Shown piece by piece: positions 1 through 7,427 of a stretch of DNA of 14,364 nt (position 1 is the first letter of the stretch; each line of letters opens with the position of its first letter). The position numbers were made by a program, and so were the translations under genes. Origin of the DNA: Gemmatimonadota bacterium (GTDB lineage: Bacteria > Gemmatimonadota > Gemmatimonadetes > Gemmatimonadales > Gemmatimonadaceae); assembly GCA_003142495.1 (NCBI GenBank), contig PLMM01000211.1, positions 1-14,364 on the forward strand. Reading direction: 5' to 3'. Below the pieces are notes generated by a model. That model worked only from the letters and a program-made list of their open reading frames with translations. It ran no database searches and was not told the origin of the DNA.

Positions 1-1163
1 CCCTCGCGCAGCCCGGCCGTGATCACCGAGACATTTCCCTCGGCGCGCTCGACGCTCACCTTCCGCTGCTGCGCCGTGCTCCCGCTGTCGACGACGTACA
101 CGTACGTCCCCTGCTGCCCCGTGACGACGGCCTCCGACGGAACGACGAGCGCGTTCTTCTCGGTGAAGAGATGCAGCGTGGTCGACACGAACTGCCCCGA
201 CCAGAGCATCTTCTCCGTGTTCGGGAAGGTCGCCTTGAGCATCACTGTTCCCGTCAGCGTGTCGACGGAGTTGTCGATGAAGAAGAGGGTGCCGGTTGCC
301 GGCGCGATCTGCGCGAGCAGATTCACCGCCGCGGGATCGACGCCCGACGCCTGATCCGGCGCGGCATCGCCCATGCCGGGAGGCCCGCCCGCCGTGTCCT
401 GCGCCGTCTGACGCGCGCCGCCGGGTACCGCCGTCACCGGCAGCTGCCCCGAGCCGCCGTACTTCTGGATGAGCGGCAAGTCGGTGGACGGCACCGGAAA
501 GCGCACGAGGATCGGGGAGATCTGGTTGATAACAACCAACGGCGTCGTCCCGCCCGCGTGCACGACGTTCCCCTCGCGCACGAGCAGCCCGCCCGTGCGC
601 CCCGCGATCGGTGCCCGAATTTTCGTGTTGTCGAGATTGAACTTTGCGTTCTCCACCTGCGCTTCGTCGGCCTGCACTGTGGCTGCCGCCGATCCCGCCG
701 TCGCCTTTTGCTGGTCCGCCTGCTCCTGCGTGACGTAGTCCTGCTTCACGAGCGACTGATAGCGCTCAACCTCTTTCTGCGCGTTCGTGTTCGTCTCCTT
801 GTCGCGCGCGAGATTGGCAAGTGCTTGGCGGTACGCCGCCACGTACGGCCGATCCTCGATCTGAAAGAGCATCGCGCCCTTCTCGACGTCCTGTCCCTCG
901 CGGAAGTAGACGTGCGTAATCAGTCCGTCCACCTGCGCGGTGATCGCCGACGTGCTCACCGGCGAGACGACGCCATTCGCCTGCACCTCGAAGGGCACAT
1001 CGGCGCGCGCGACGGAAATGACGACCACCGGCACCACGGTGGCGGGCGGCTTCTGCGCTGTCTTCGAGCACGCACCTGCGCCGGCGATGAGCGCGAGCGC
1101 AGCGAGAGGCGATCGTTTGAGGCGCACGGTGAACGCAGTATCGAACGCGGTATCGAAGATCAT
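1..1163 (-). CDS. RND efflux periplasmic adaptor subunit (HlyD/AcrA-type), 3' end outside window
   Basis: Membrane-fusion adaptor that would bridge an inner-membrane RND pump and the TolC-like channel encoded just upstream. 387 residues are visible and the C-terminus is cut by the left edge. From the N-terminus: a hydrophobic signal ending in AGAC (Cys32, a possible lipid-attachment site); a first biotinyl-lipoyl half around VDGLITHVYFREGQDVEKG; a polar coiled-coil hairpin rich in Gln, Ala and Glu; a second lipoyl half with KIRAPIAGRTGGLLVREGNVV; then the beta-barrel region. The ATG at 1163 overlaps the TGA of the TolC gene (ATGA), which suggests translational coupling. A GTG at 1127 would start as VRLKRSPLAALALIAGAGAC, a cleaner lipoprotein signal, so the true start is uncertain. 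A Pro/Gly/Asp/Gln-rich stretch near GGPPGMGDAAPDQ interrupts the barrel and looks like a flexible insert. The family call is confident; the exported substrate cannot be told. Confidence 0.93.
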   Translation of the reverse strand, partial: MIFDTAFDTAFTVRLKRSPLAALALIAGAGACSKTAQKPPATVVPVVVISVARADVPFEVQANGVVSPVSTSAITAQVDGLITHVYFREGQDVEKGAMLFQIEDRPYVAAYRQALANLARDKETNTNAQKEVERYQSLVKQDYVTQEQADQQKATAGSAAATVQADEAQVENAKFNLDNTKIRAPIAGRTGGLLVREGNVVHAGGTTPLVVINQISPILVRFPVPSTDLPLIQKYGGSGQLPVTAVPGGARQTAQDTAGGPPGMGDAAPDQASGVDPAAVNLLAQIAPATGTLFFIDNSVDTLTGTVMLKATFPNTEKMLWSGQFVSTTLHLFTEKNALVVPSEAVVTGQQGTYVYVVDSGSTAQQRKVSVERAEGNVSVITAGLRE

Positions 1164-2644
1164 TTGGGGCCAGTGGTAGAGTCGTGCGTGAGCGGGATCG
1201 GCGCTTCGCCGTGCACGCCGAGCACTCCGACGTCGTGCGCGAGCTGTGCGAGCGCGGTGGCCCACGTCCATCGTGCCTGCGCCTGCTGCGCGCGCGCGCT
1301 CGAGAGCGCGGACTGCGCGGTGAGCAGGTCGAGAATCGTGCCGACGCCGGCCTTGTATCGCCCGCGCGCGACGTCGTCGGATTGCTGCGCGCTCGAGAGC
1401 AGTACGTTCGCCGTGCGCACGCGCGCAGATGCCGTGTGCAGGTTCACGTACGATGTGACCACCTGATTCGACACTTGTGTGCGCAGCAGATTCGCGCTCG
1501 CGCGCTGCTCATCCGCGCGCGACTTCGCGGCCGCGAGATCGTACTGGTGCGAGAAGCCGTTGAAGATCGGGATGGTTAGCCCAAGCGTGATCGAATAGTT
1601 GTTGCCGGCAAAGAGCGCGAGATTCGAGTAGTTGCGCCCGATGTTGGCGCCTGCGGTGAGCGCGGGATACTCGGCCGAGCGCGCGACACGCACTTCTTCC
1701 TGCGACTGGAGGATGCTCACGCGCGCCGCGGCCATGTCGGGGCGGTTCGCGAGCGCCTTGATGATGAGCGAGTCCGCGCTGTCGGCGGCCGAGCCGATCG
1801 AGAGCGTATCGGAGGGTTGAGCGAGCTCGAAGTCGGCGTCGGCGCGCAGTCCCATCGCGGTCGCGAGGTTGCCGTGGCTCGTCTTCACCGTGCCGGAATC
1901 GGTTTCGAGATCGAGCTGCGCCTGCGCGAGCACCGTCTGCGCCTGGAGCACATCGGCGATCGTCGCGACGCCGCTCGTGTGGCGCACGTTCGCCGCCAGG
2001 AGGCTCGTGTCGGCCTCGCTCACGCTCCGCAGTTGCGCCGCCGCGAGCGCACGCGCGGAGATGTAGGCGAAGTACGCGCTCTCGGTTTGGAGCACGACGT
2101 TCTGCAGCTGGGCGTTGTAGCCGAGATTGACGCCGATCGTGTTCTCGCGGGCGGCGCCTATTGTGCCGTTGCGGCCGCCGAAGTCGAGAAGCAGATACGA
2201 GAGAGAGACGAGCGGTGCGAACTGCGTGCGCTCGACGAAGCCCGTTTGCGTGGTGCTCTGCGAGCGACCGACGCTGGCGGTGGCGTCGACTACGGGGAAG
2301 TACGCGCCCTTGGTGGAAGCGTACTCATAGGCGGCGGTGCGTGCCTGCGACCACAAGAGCGACGTCTGCGGATTATTCCGGAGCGCGACGTCAACGGCGT
2401 CGGCGAGCGTCAGGCTGTTCGCGCGGCCGGCGACATCGGAGGGGAGCGTCTTCTTCGTGTTGGTGGAGTCTGGCTCCGGTGGTACGACGCCGTTGGGCGG
2501 GACGTAGGGCTTGCCCGGCGCCGGCGAGATAGCGGGGCTCCCTCCGATCGAGGGCGTTGTGTGCGAGCACGCGGCGATCACGAGCGCGAGTGCGAGTGGC
2601 GCGAGGCGGAACGCGACGCGTCGCTCTGTCTTCAAATCCTCCAT
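1160..2644 (-). CDS. TolC-like outer-membrane efflux factor (OEP family), lipoprotein
   Basis: Outer-membrane channel of the RND efflux system; two outer-membrane efflux repeats form the trimeric barrel and periplasmic helical tunnel. The chosen ATG at 2644 gives 494 residues, usual for the family. It begins MEDLKTERRV, then a hydrophobic run ending VIAAC, so Cys26 is the probable lipidated residue, as in OprM/NodT-type factors. An upstream in-frame start at 2752 would put 36 Arg-rich residues before the signal and is unlikely. A Pro-rich segment follows the signal; the first repeat starts near LADAVDVALRNNPQ and the second near LIIKALANRPDMAAARV. The end overlaps the adaptor start by 4 bases, so the two are one operon in the order channel, adaptor, then probably pump. 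The Shine-Dalgarno is weak (AAGAGA next to the ATG). The approximately 180-base gap to the upstream M28 gene carries that gene's terminator, so this operon probably has its own promoter there. Confidence 0.93.
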   Translation of the reverse strand: MEDLKTERRVAFRLAPLALALVIAACSHTTPSIGGSPAISPAPGKPYVPPNGVVPPEPDSTNTKKTLPSDVAGRANSLTLADAVDVALRNNPQTSLLWSQARTAAYEYASTKGAYFPVVDATASVGRSQSTTQTGFVERTQFAPLVSLSYLLLDFGGRNGTIGAARENTIGVNLGYNAQLQNVVLQTESAYFAYISARALAAAQLRSVSEADTSLLAANVRHTSGVATIADVLQAQTVLAQAQLDLETDSGTVKTSHGNLATAMGLRADADFELAQPSDTLSIGSAADSADSLIIKALANRPDMAAARVSILQSQEEVRVARSAEYPALTAGANIGRNYSNLALFAGNNYSITLGLTIPIFNGFSHQYDLAAAKSRADEQRASANLLRTQVSNQVVTSYVNLHTASARVRTANVLLSSAQQSDDVARGRYKAGVGTILDLLTAQSALSSARAQQAQARWTWATALAQLAHDVGVLGVHGEAPIPLTHDSTTGPK

Positions 2645-2770
2645 GTCTCTTGAAAGCCCCGCGGGTTGGATGGCAGTGCGCTCGCATAATCCGAGCCTGT
2701 CACATCCATACGCCCGGCGCAGGGGTCGCGTTGAGTTTGGAGCCGCTCGCAACCCCCTATTTCACCCCTC

Positions 2771-2793
2771 AAAATCGCGAAGATTCCTTCGCG
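2771..2793 (-). terminator. Rho-independent terminator behind the M28 peptidase gene
   Basis: A perfect 7-bp stem, CGCGAAG paired with CTTCGCG around a 4-base loop at 2776-2793, lies about 30 bases past the M28 stop. On the minus strand it is followed by ATTTTG. The U-run is short, so termination may be partial. It separates the M28 transcript from the efflux operon. Confidence 0.6.
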
Positions 2794-2823
2794 AAGCGCG
2801 CCCCGAGTAAATGCTGGTGGACT

Positions 2824-4119
2824 CTAGTGGGCGGGCGTCGTGAGCTGCGCGCCCGTCAGAGTCGCGATCGCGCTCAGCGTCGTCTGCGCGGCATTGAGTC
2901 CGAGCCGGAAGTCCTTGTCGGTGTAGGTGGCGAAGAGATCCGTTGGCTGGTGCCACTGCGGGTTCCAGCCGCTCCCGATCTGCGCGCCGCGCTCGTTCTC
3001 GCGCAGGCTGATCGCGGGGACCACGTCCATGAATGGCGACGAGTCCGTGTTCGTCATGTGCCGCCCAACCTGCGCGGGGTAGTCGGTGGCGTATTTCTCG
3101 TTCGCATCGGCGAACGCCCACGCGAGCTTCTCCGCACCATCCGCGAACTTCGACTTCGACTGAAACTCGATGTTCACGTCGGCCTCGGGGCGCTGCTCCT
3201 TGTTCATCGTGCCGTCGGCGTTCGGCATCCCGTGGTCGAACATCATCATGTCGTGCTGCACCATGCCGAGCCATTTGGGCTCGGGATATTTCCCGGAGCC
3301 TTTCGGCGACTCGATCCCCTGCAGCGCCTGCCGCTGCGCAACGTACGCCTTCGCGCCATCGAGCCCCGTCTCCTCGTTGTTCCAGAGGATGAAGCGAATC
3401 GAGCGATCGGTGTGGACGTCGGGCGAGCTGAACACGCGCGCGAGCTCCATCACGAGCGCGGTGCCCGAGCCGTCGTCGTTCGCGGCCTCGCCCCAGCCTA
3501 TTCCATCCATGTGCCCGCCAACTATGTACATCTCCTCGGGGTGCGTGGTGCCGACCTTTGTGCAGTAGACCTCCTGCCGCTCGCCGTCAACGCTCTGCGG
3601 CGTGTCGAGCGCGCGGAGCGCGGCGTTTGGCTGACGCGTGGAGTCTTCATTCACGCCGGTGGGCGTGCGCTTGCCGCGATTGCGGCCGCCACCAACGGCG
3701 TTGCGCTCGAAGCGCGCGCGCGCTGCGGAATCCATTGGAGGGCGAGGGCCGCGCGGTGGCGGCTCCTTGTAGTCGTAGGTGATGCGCGCGGTCGGCGTGC
3801 AGCCGTAGGAGTTGAGCTGGGCCTCGATCCAGTCCACTGCGGCACGGTTTCGGTCCGTCCCCTGCCTGCGATCGCCGAAGCGCGTGAGTCCCTTGACCGT
3901 CGCTCTGTACCTCTCGAGCTCGAGGCGCGCGACCATCGTGGCGATCCCGGTGTTCGGCGAGTCGAGCGGCGCGACGTTCATGGCGACGCCGGTCGTCGTG
4001 GTTGGCGTTGGCGTTGGCGAAACTCCCGCCGCGGCTTTGGTCGCGGCCGGCGCGCAGGCGGCCGAGGCCGAGGCCGCGAGTGCGCTGCAGGTAATCAATC
4101 GCTTGAATGAATTCTTCAC
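2824..4119 (-). CDS. M28 family zinc metallopeptidase, probably exported lipoprotein
   Basis: Predicted di-zinc aminopeptidase or carboxypeptidase-Q-like enzyme acting outside the cytoplasm. 431 residues from a GTG at 4119. The N-terminus KNSFKRLITCSALAASASAAC is a signal sequence with possible lipidation at Cys22, followed by a Pro/Thr linker (about 35-44). Metal-site motifs are in M28 order: H203-M-D205 in VGGHMDG, D215 in ANDDGSG, E249-E250 in LWNNEETGLDG, D290 in MVQHDMMMF, and H390 in NPQWHQPTD. TDSSPF near 359 matches the family's SDxxPF segment. A Pro/Arg/Gly-rich stretch of about 60 residues (119-180) sits before the catalytic core and looks like an insertion. No clear Shine-Dalgarno precedes the GTG. 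The FMN reductase gene lies 71 bases upstream on the same strand, so co-transcription is possible. Substrate unknown. Confidence 0.9.
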   Translation of the reverse strand: MKNSFKRLITCSALAASASAACAPAATKAAAGVSPTPTPTTTTGVAMNVAPLDSPNTGIATMVARLELERYRATVKGLTRFGDRRQGTDRNRAAVDWIEAQLNSYGCTPTARITYDYKEPPPRGPRPPMDSAARARFERNAVGGGRNRGKRTPTGVNEDSTRQPNAALRALDTPQSVDGERQEVYCTKVGTTHPEEMYIVGGHMDGIGWGEAANDDGSGTALVMELARVFSSPDVHTDRSIRFILWNNEETGLDGAKAYVAQRQALQGIESPKGSGKYPEPKWLGMVQHDMMMFDHGMPNADGTMNKEQRPEADVNIEFQSKSKFADGAEKLAWAFADANEKYATDYPAQVGRHMTNTDSSPFMDVVPAISLRENERGAQIGSGWNPQWHQPTDLFATYTDKDFRLGLNAAQTTLSAIATLTGAQLTTPAH

Positions 4120-4190
4120 TGAGCTGTTGGTCGAGGTTAGCGAGAATCGTATCGCACGGACGCGCGCATCGCGAGCGACCGCGAGTGGGG

Positions 4191-4754
4191 CTACGGCTTG
4201 ATCGTCGCCTCAATCCACGCGGCGAACGCGGTCAGAAACGTCGCAAAAAACTCCTTGCTCGAGCTCTTCGTGAAGTTGAAGTCCGCATCCGTGAGCTCGC
4301 CGGCCTGCGACACGTACGCCTCCGGCTGCGCCATCGTCGGCACGTTCACGTACACCAGCGCCTGACGCAGATGATGATTTGCGCCGAACGCTCCGAGCCC
4401 GTACGGTGTGACACTCACGATTGCGCCGGGCTTTCCGCCGAACACGCCGTGTCCGCCCGGGCGCGAGCCGACGTCGACGGCGTTCTTGAGGCAGCCGGGC
4501 ACCGAGCGATTGTACTCGGGCGTCGCAAAGAGCACGGCGTCCGCGCGCATGATGCGCTCCCGAAAGGTCACCCACGCTTTCGGAGGCGCATCGGTTTCGA
4601 GATCCTGATCGTACATCTGTAAATCGCGTATCTCTACGATATCGAGCGACAGCGATGCGGGCGCGATCTTCTTCATCGCCATCACCACCTTCCGTGTGAG
4701 CGACTCCTTGCGCAGGCTCCCCACGAGCACCGCAACGTCACGTGCTTTCTCCAT
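4191..4754 (-). CDS. NAD(P)H-dependent FMN reductase (flavodoxin-like, ChrR/azoreductase-like family)
   Basis: Cytosolic flavin reductase of the NADPH_dep_FMN_red family, which moves electrons from NAD(P)H to FMN, quinones, azo compounds or metal ions. 187 residues. VAVLVGSLRKES (residues 7-18) is the FMN phosphate-binding loop, ATPEYNRSVPGCLKNAVD (77-94) carries the family PEYN motif, and SVTPYGLGAFGA (114-125) is the second flavin-facing loop. The ATG at 4754 is chosen because GGTGAT stands 3-4 bases upstream and the protein then starts directly at the first beta strand; an in-frame start 57 bases further up adds a charged extension with no family match. It is divergent from the matrixin gene, with about 206 bases between them. 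The physiological substrate is unknown. Confidence 0.9.
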   Translation of the reverse strand: MEKARDVAVLVGSLRKESLTRKVVMAMKKIAPASLSLDIVEIRDLQMYDQDLETDAPPKAWVTFRERIMRADAVLFATPEYNRSVPGCLKNAVDVGSRPGGHGVFGGKPGAIVSVTPYGLGAFGANHHLRQALVYVNVPTMAQPEAYVSQAGELTDADFNFTKSSSKEFFATFLTAFAAWIEATIKP

Positions 4755-4960
4755 TCTATCACCATCGTTGAATTGCGCCCCTCGAACGCGATCTTCGTCT
4801 CGAAGAATCACAGTTCCAACTAATGATCCCGTAAGGGTTTCGGCCTTCCCGTCCGCTGCTCATGTAACGGAGCGATACACCCGTTCCGTTGGGTAATATC
4901 GCTCGTCTTACCCACGATGCCACACACGATCGCCCTCTCCCGCCGCCGGCTCGAATCGCG

Positions 4961-5767
4961 ATGAAGCGCACCGATCTCATCCCCGTGCTGCTGCTCATGC
5001 CCGTGCTCGGCTTCATTGCCGTGCAGGCGATGCACACGCCTGCGATCACCGCCACGTCCCAGGCGGCATCGCTGGCGCCGGCGTCACGCGCGCACAAGCA
5101 TCGCGCGAACCGGACCACGGAGAGCGCAGCATCGATCGCCGACGACAACACCGATTCTGACGCGACAATCGACGCCGACGCCGACGGCAAGTCGCGCGAC
5201 GTGCTCGACATTCGCCGCCGCATTCAACTCGGCGAGAACGGCACGTACATCGGAGAGATCCTGAGCGAGCGCGACTCCGCGCTCGCGCGGTGGCCGGAGC
5301 GCCTCACGACGCCCGTGCGCGTGTGGGTTGGTAGCGGGCCCGCGATCCCCGGCTGGGATCAGAGCTATCCCGAGCGCGTGCGCGACGCATTCGACCAGTG
5401 GGCGAACATTGGCATTCCCGTCAAGTTCACCTTCGTTCGCGACTCGACCGACGCCGATGTGCACGTCAGCTGGATCGATCACTTCGACTCGCCGATCTCG
5501 GGAAAGACCATCTGGGCGCGCGATGGAAAGTGGTGGATCGTAACCGCGAACATCACGCTCGCGCTGCACCACAACGCCGGCGAGCTGCTCGACGCGAAGG
5601 CCGTCCACGCAATCGCGCTCCACGAGGTCGGCCACCTGCTCGGCCTCGACCACACCGTCGACACCGCGAACATCATGACGGCGCGGGTGCGCGTGCGTGA
5701 TCTGAGCGAGGCGGACCGCGCGACGATGAAGCTGCTCTACTCGCTTCCGCCGGGCTCCGTCAAGTAA
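4961..5767 (+). CDS. Matrixin-type (M10A) zinc metalloprotease, membrane-anchored or secreted
   Basis: Extracytoplasmic zinc endopeptidase of 268 residues. It has a single N-terminal hydrophobic segment (about residues 6-24, after MKRTD) acting as signal peptide or membrane anchor, then a low-complexity Ala/Ser/Asp-rich linker to about residue 80 that includes DADADG at 71-76, and the catalytic domain from about 117 to 265. The zinc-binding helix is complete: HEVGHLLGLDH at 221-231 (ligands H221, H225, H231; catalytic E222), with the Met-turn at M239 in ANIMTA. No recognisable cysteine-switch propeptide is present. The ATG at 4961 is preferred because the hydrophobic segment follows at once; a TTG at 4889 would add 24 residues that spoil the signal. 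No convincing Shine-Dalgarno is seen. No partner protein is evident nearby. Confidence 0.88.
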   Translation: MKRTDLIPVLLLMPVLGFIAVQAMHTPAITATSQAASLAPASRAHKHRANRTTESAASIADDNTDSDATIDADADGKSRDVLDIRRRIQLGENGTYIGEILSERDSALARWPERLTTPVRVWVGSGPAIPGWDQSYPERVRDAFDQWANIGIPVKFTFVRDSTDADVHVSWIDHFDSPISGKTIWARDGKWWIVTANITLALHHNAGELLDAKAVHAIALHEVGHLLGLDHTVDTANIMTARVRVRDLSEADRATMKLLYSLPPGSVK

Positions 5768-5819
5768 CTCGGCGCCCGCCACCGGCGAGCCTTCCGCGCC
5801 GCTGCCGCAGAACATTACA

Positions 5820-5831
5820 ACTCTATAGAGT
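5820..5831. promoter_or_regulatory. 12-bp perfect palindrome upstream of the hydrolase promoter
   Basis: ACTCTATAGAGT is a perfect dyad centred about 29 bases upstream of the predicted -35 box of the serine hydrolase gene. It is unusually AT-rich for this DNA. The position suits an activator or repressor site, but there is only one copy and the regulator is unknown. Confidence 0.3.
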
Positions 5832-5854
5832 GACTGCCGCCGCCGGTCCTCGTC

Positions 5855-5882
5855 TTGCAAATAGAGGGAATTGGGCTATAAT
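5855..5882 (+). promoter_or_regulatory. sigma70-like promoter of the serine hydrolase gene
   Basis: A -35 box TTGCAA (5855-5860, 4 of 6 consensus bases) and a perfect -10 box TATAAT (5877-5882) are separated by 16 bases. Transcription would start near 5889. It is the best-formed promoter in the window on the housekeeping consensus and stands in an AT-richer patch between two rightward genes. Confidence 0.65.
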
Positions 5883-5887
5883 GTGCC

Positions 5888-6002
5888 GGTTCGCAGCGCT
5901 TCGCTGGAACATCCCGCCCTCATTCTCAGTAAGCTGTGCAAGTGTTCCTGCCGCCCCTCTGGAGCTGCCGGCGCACCTTCGTTTTTCAACTGGGGTTGTC
6001 GA
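5888..6002 (+). promoter_or_regulatory. Predicted 5' leader of the serine hydrolase mRNA with a 5'-end hairpin
   Basis: From the predicted transcription start (about 5889) to the GTG at 6003 is a leader of about 114 bases. At its very 5' end, 5889-5910 folds as GTTC-(G)-CAGCG, loop CTT, CGCTG-GAAC: nine pairs with one bulged G. The rest shows no riboswitch class I can recognise. A 5' hairpin could simply protect the mRNA. Confidence 0.35.
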
Positions 6003-7355
6003 GTGCTGATTACGCTGATCGCTGCTGTCGCCACGATCGCCGCTTCCAACGGAGGGCTCCCTGTAGCGGCGCCCGCCACCGTCGGCATGTCTGCGAAGCG
6101 CCTGGAGACAATCGATCGCGTCGTCACCCGCGGTATCAAGGCGGGCGGCTTCCCCGGCGCCGCCGTCGTCGTCGGCCGCAAGGGCGCCGCCGTCTGGGAG
6201 AAGGGCTTCGGCCGGATCGACTGGGCTACCTCCAGCATGCGCGTCTCGGCCACCGAAACGATCTACGATCTCGCCTCGCTCACGAAGGTCATCGGCACCA
6301 CCACCGCCGTCATGATCCTCTTCGACGAAGGGCGCATCCAGCTCGACGCACCCGTCGTCACCTATCTCCCGGAATTCACGGGCGGCTACAAAGACTCGGT
6401 CACCGTTCGCCAGCTGCTCGAGCATCGCTCGGGGCTGCCGGCCGATCGCGACCTTTGGCGCTTGGCGCACTCCCCGGCCGAAGCGCGACAGATCGTTCTC
6501 GAAGCGCCGCTCGAGTGCAAGCCCGGCCAGTGCTACATCTACTCCGACCTGGGCGCCATCACCCTCGGCATGATGGTCGAGCGCGTCACCGGTCAGGGGC
6601 TCGACGTCTTTTTGCACGAGCGTGTTTTCGCCCCGCTCGGCATGGTAAACACATTTTTTAAGCCGGCTGACTCGCTTAAGTCGCGCGTGGCACCAACCGA
6701 GGTTTCGCCACCGCGCGGCTATCCGCTGCAGGGCGAGGTGCACGACGAGAACGCCTACGCGCTGGGCGGCGTCGCCGGCCACGCCGGCTTGTTCAGCACC
6801 GCAAGCGATCTCTCGATCTTCGCACAGATGATCCTCGAGGGCGGCGAGTACAAGGGCGTCCGAATCGTGAGCGACTCCACGGTCAAGCTCTTCACCACGC
6901 GCGCCGCCGGCAGTCGCGCCCTCGGTTGGGCGATGGCCGACGGGCAGTGGGGCTCCGGCCGCTTCATGAGCGAGGGCTCGTTCGGCCACGTCGGCTACAC
7001 GGGCACGTCACTCTGGATCGACCCCGAGCGCGAGATGTTCGTAATCCTGCTAACGAATCGCGTGCACGCCGCGCGGGCCCGTCAGCCGGCCAAGGTGATC
7101 GCGGATGTGCGCGCCGATCTCACCGATGCGGCCGCGATCGCGGTCACCGACGATCCGTCGCAGACCATCGCGATGCCGGCGTCCTTCCGCTCCGATGCGG
7201 CAAAGGGCTGGAATCGCCGCGACCGTCACGCGAGACGTAACTCGCATCACTCGCGCAGCACCAGCGCGAAGTCGAAGGCGTCGGCGCGCAAGAAGTCGAA
7301 GCACACCGTCGTCGCGTCGGCGAAGACCAAAGCGAGAAAGAAGAAGGCCGCGTAG
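6003..7355 (+). CDS. Beta-lactamase-fold (class C/EstB-like) serine hydrolase with Lys/Arg-rich C-terminal tail
   Basis: Penicillin-binding-protein-like SxxK hydrolase, probably an esterase or peptidase rather than a true beta-lactamase. 450 residues from GTG 6003, chosen because the predicted promoter (5855-5882) excludes upstream starts and GGGG stands about 8 bases before it. A hydrophobic segment LITLIAAVATIAA follows, giving a signal-like N-terminus but without the usual basic residues. Catalytic motifs: S92-L-T-K95; Y180-S-D182 in place of YxN; H329-V-G331 followed by YTGTSLWIDP, the usual third-motif region in this group. C172 and C177 flank the YSD loop and could form a disulfide. The domain ends near residue 395; residues 401-450 hold 23 Lys/Arg/His and a single acidic residue. 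The SufT-like gene follows after 72 bases and may be on the same transcript. The substrate is not predictable. Confidence 0.88.
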   Translation: MLITLIAAVATIAASNGGLPVAAPATVGMSAKRLETIDRVVTRGIKAGGFPGAAVVVGRKGAAVWEKGFGRIDWATSSMRVSATETIYDLASLTKVIGTTTAVMILFDEGRIQLDAPVVTYLPEFTGGYKDSVTVRQLLEHRSGLPADRDLWRLAHSPAEARQIVLEAPLECKPGQCYIYSDLGAITLGMMVERVTGQGLDVFLHERVFAPLGMVNTFFKPADSLKSRVAPTEVSPPRGYPLQGEVHDENAYALGGVAGHAGLFSTASDLSIFAQMILEGGEYKGVRIVSDSTVKLFTTRAAGSRALGWAMADGQWGSGRFMSEGSFGHVGYTGTSLWIDPEREMFVILLTNRVHAARARQPAKVIADVRADLTDAAAIAVTDDPSQTIAMPASFRSDAAKGWNRRDRHARRNSHHSRSTSAKSKASARKKSKHTVVASAKTKARKKKAA

Positions 7356-7427
7356 CCTTCCCGGTGCAGGCGCGCTTGTCCGCCGCGCCGCGCGTGGTGA
7401 GCTTTCGGGAAGGAACAAGGAGTCCCA

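Noticed and set aside
171..1466. 431-codon plus-strand open frame opposite the RND adaptor
   Set aside because: Arg/His-rich low-information translation antisense to a clear adaptor with lipoyl and coiled-coil motifs.
2557..4110. 517-codon open frame on the plus strand opposite the M28 and efflux genes
   Set aside because: Its product is Arg/Ala/Val-rich with no domain, and it runs antisense to an M28 gene with all catalytic motifs. It is a high-GC shadow.
4791..4819. Possible minus-strand promoter for the FMN reductase (TTGGAA, 17 bases, GAAGAT)
   Set aside because: The -10 box matches consensus too poorly, and a small local hairpin explains part of the pattern.
5888..6002. Riboswitch in the serine hydrolase leader
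   Set aside because: Only one hairpin and a weak long-range GGAACA/TGTTCC pairing are visible; no conserved core of a known riboswitch class was recognised.
5823..6989. 388-codon minus-strand frame opposite the serine hydrolase
   Set aside because: No recognisable domain; the plus strand carries a promoter, SxxK, YSD and HxG motifs in the right order.
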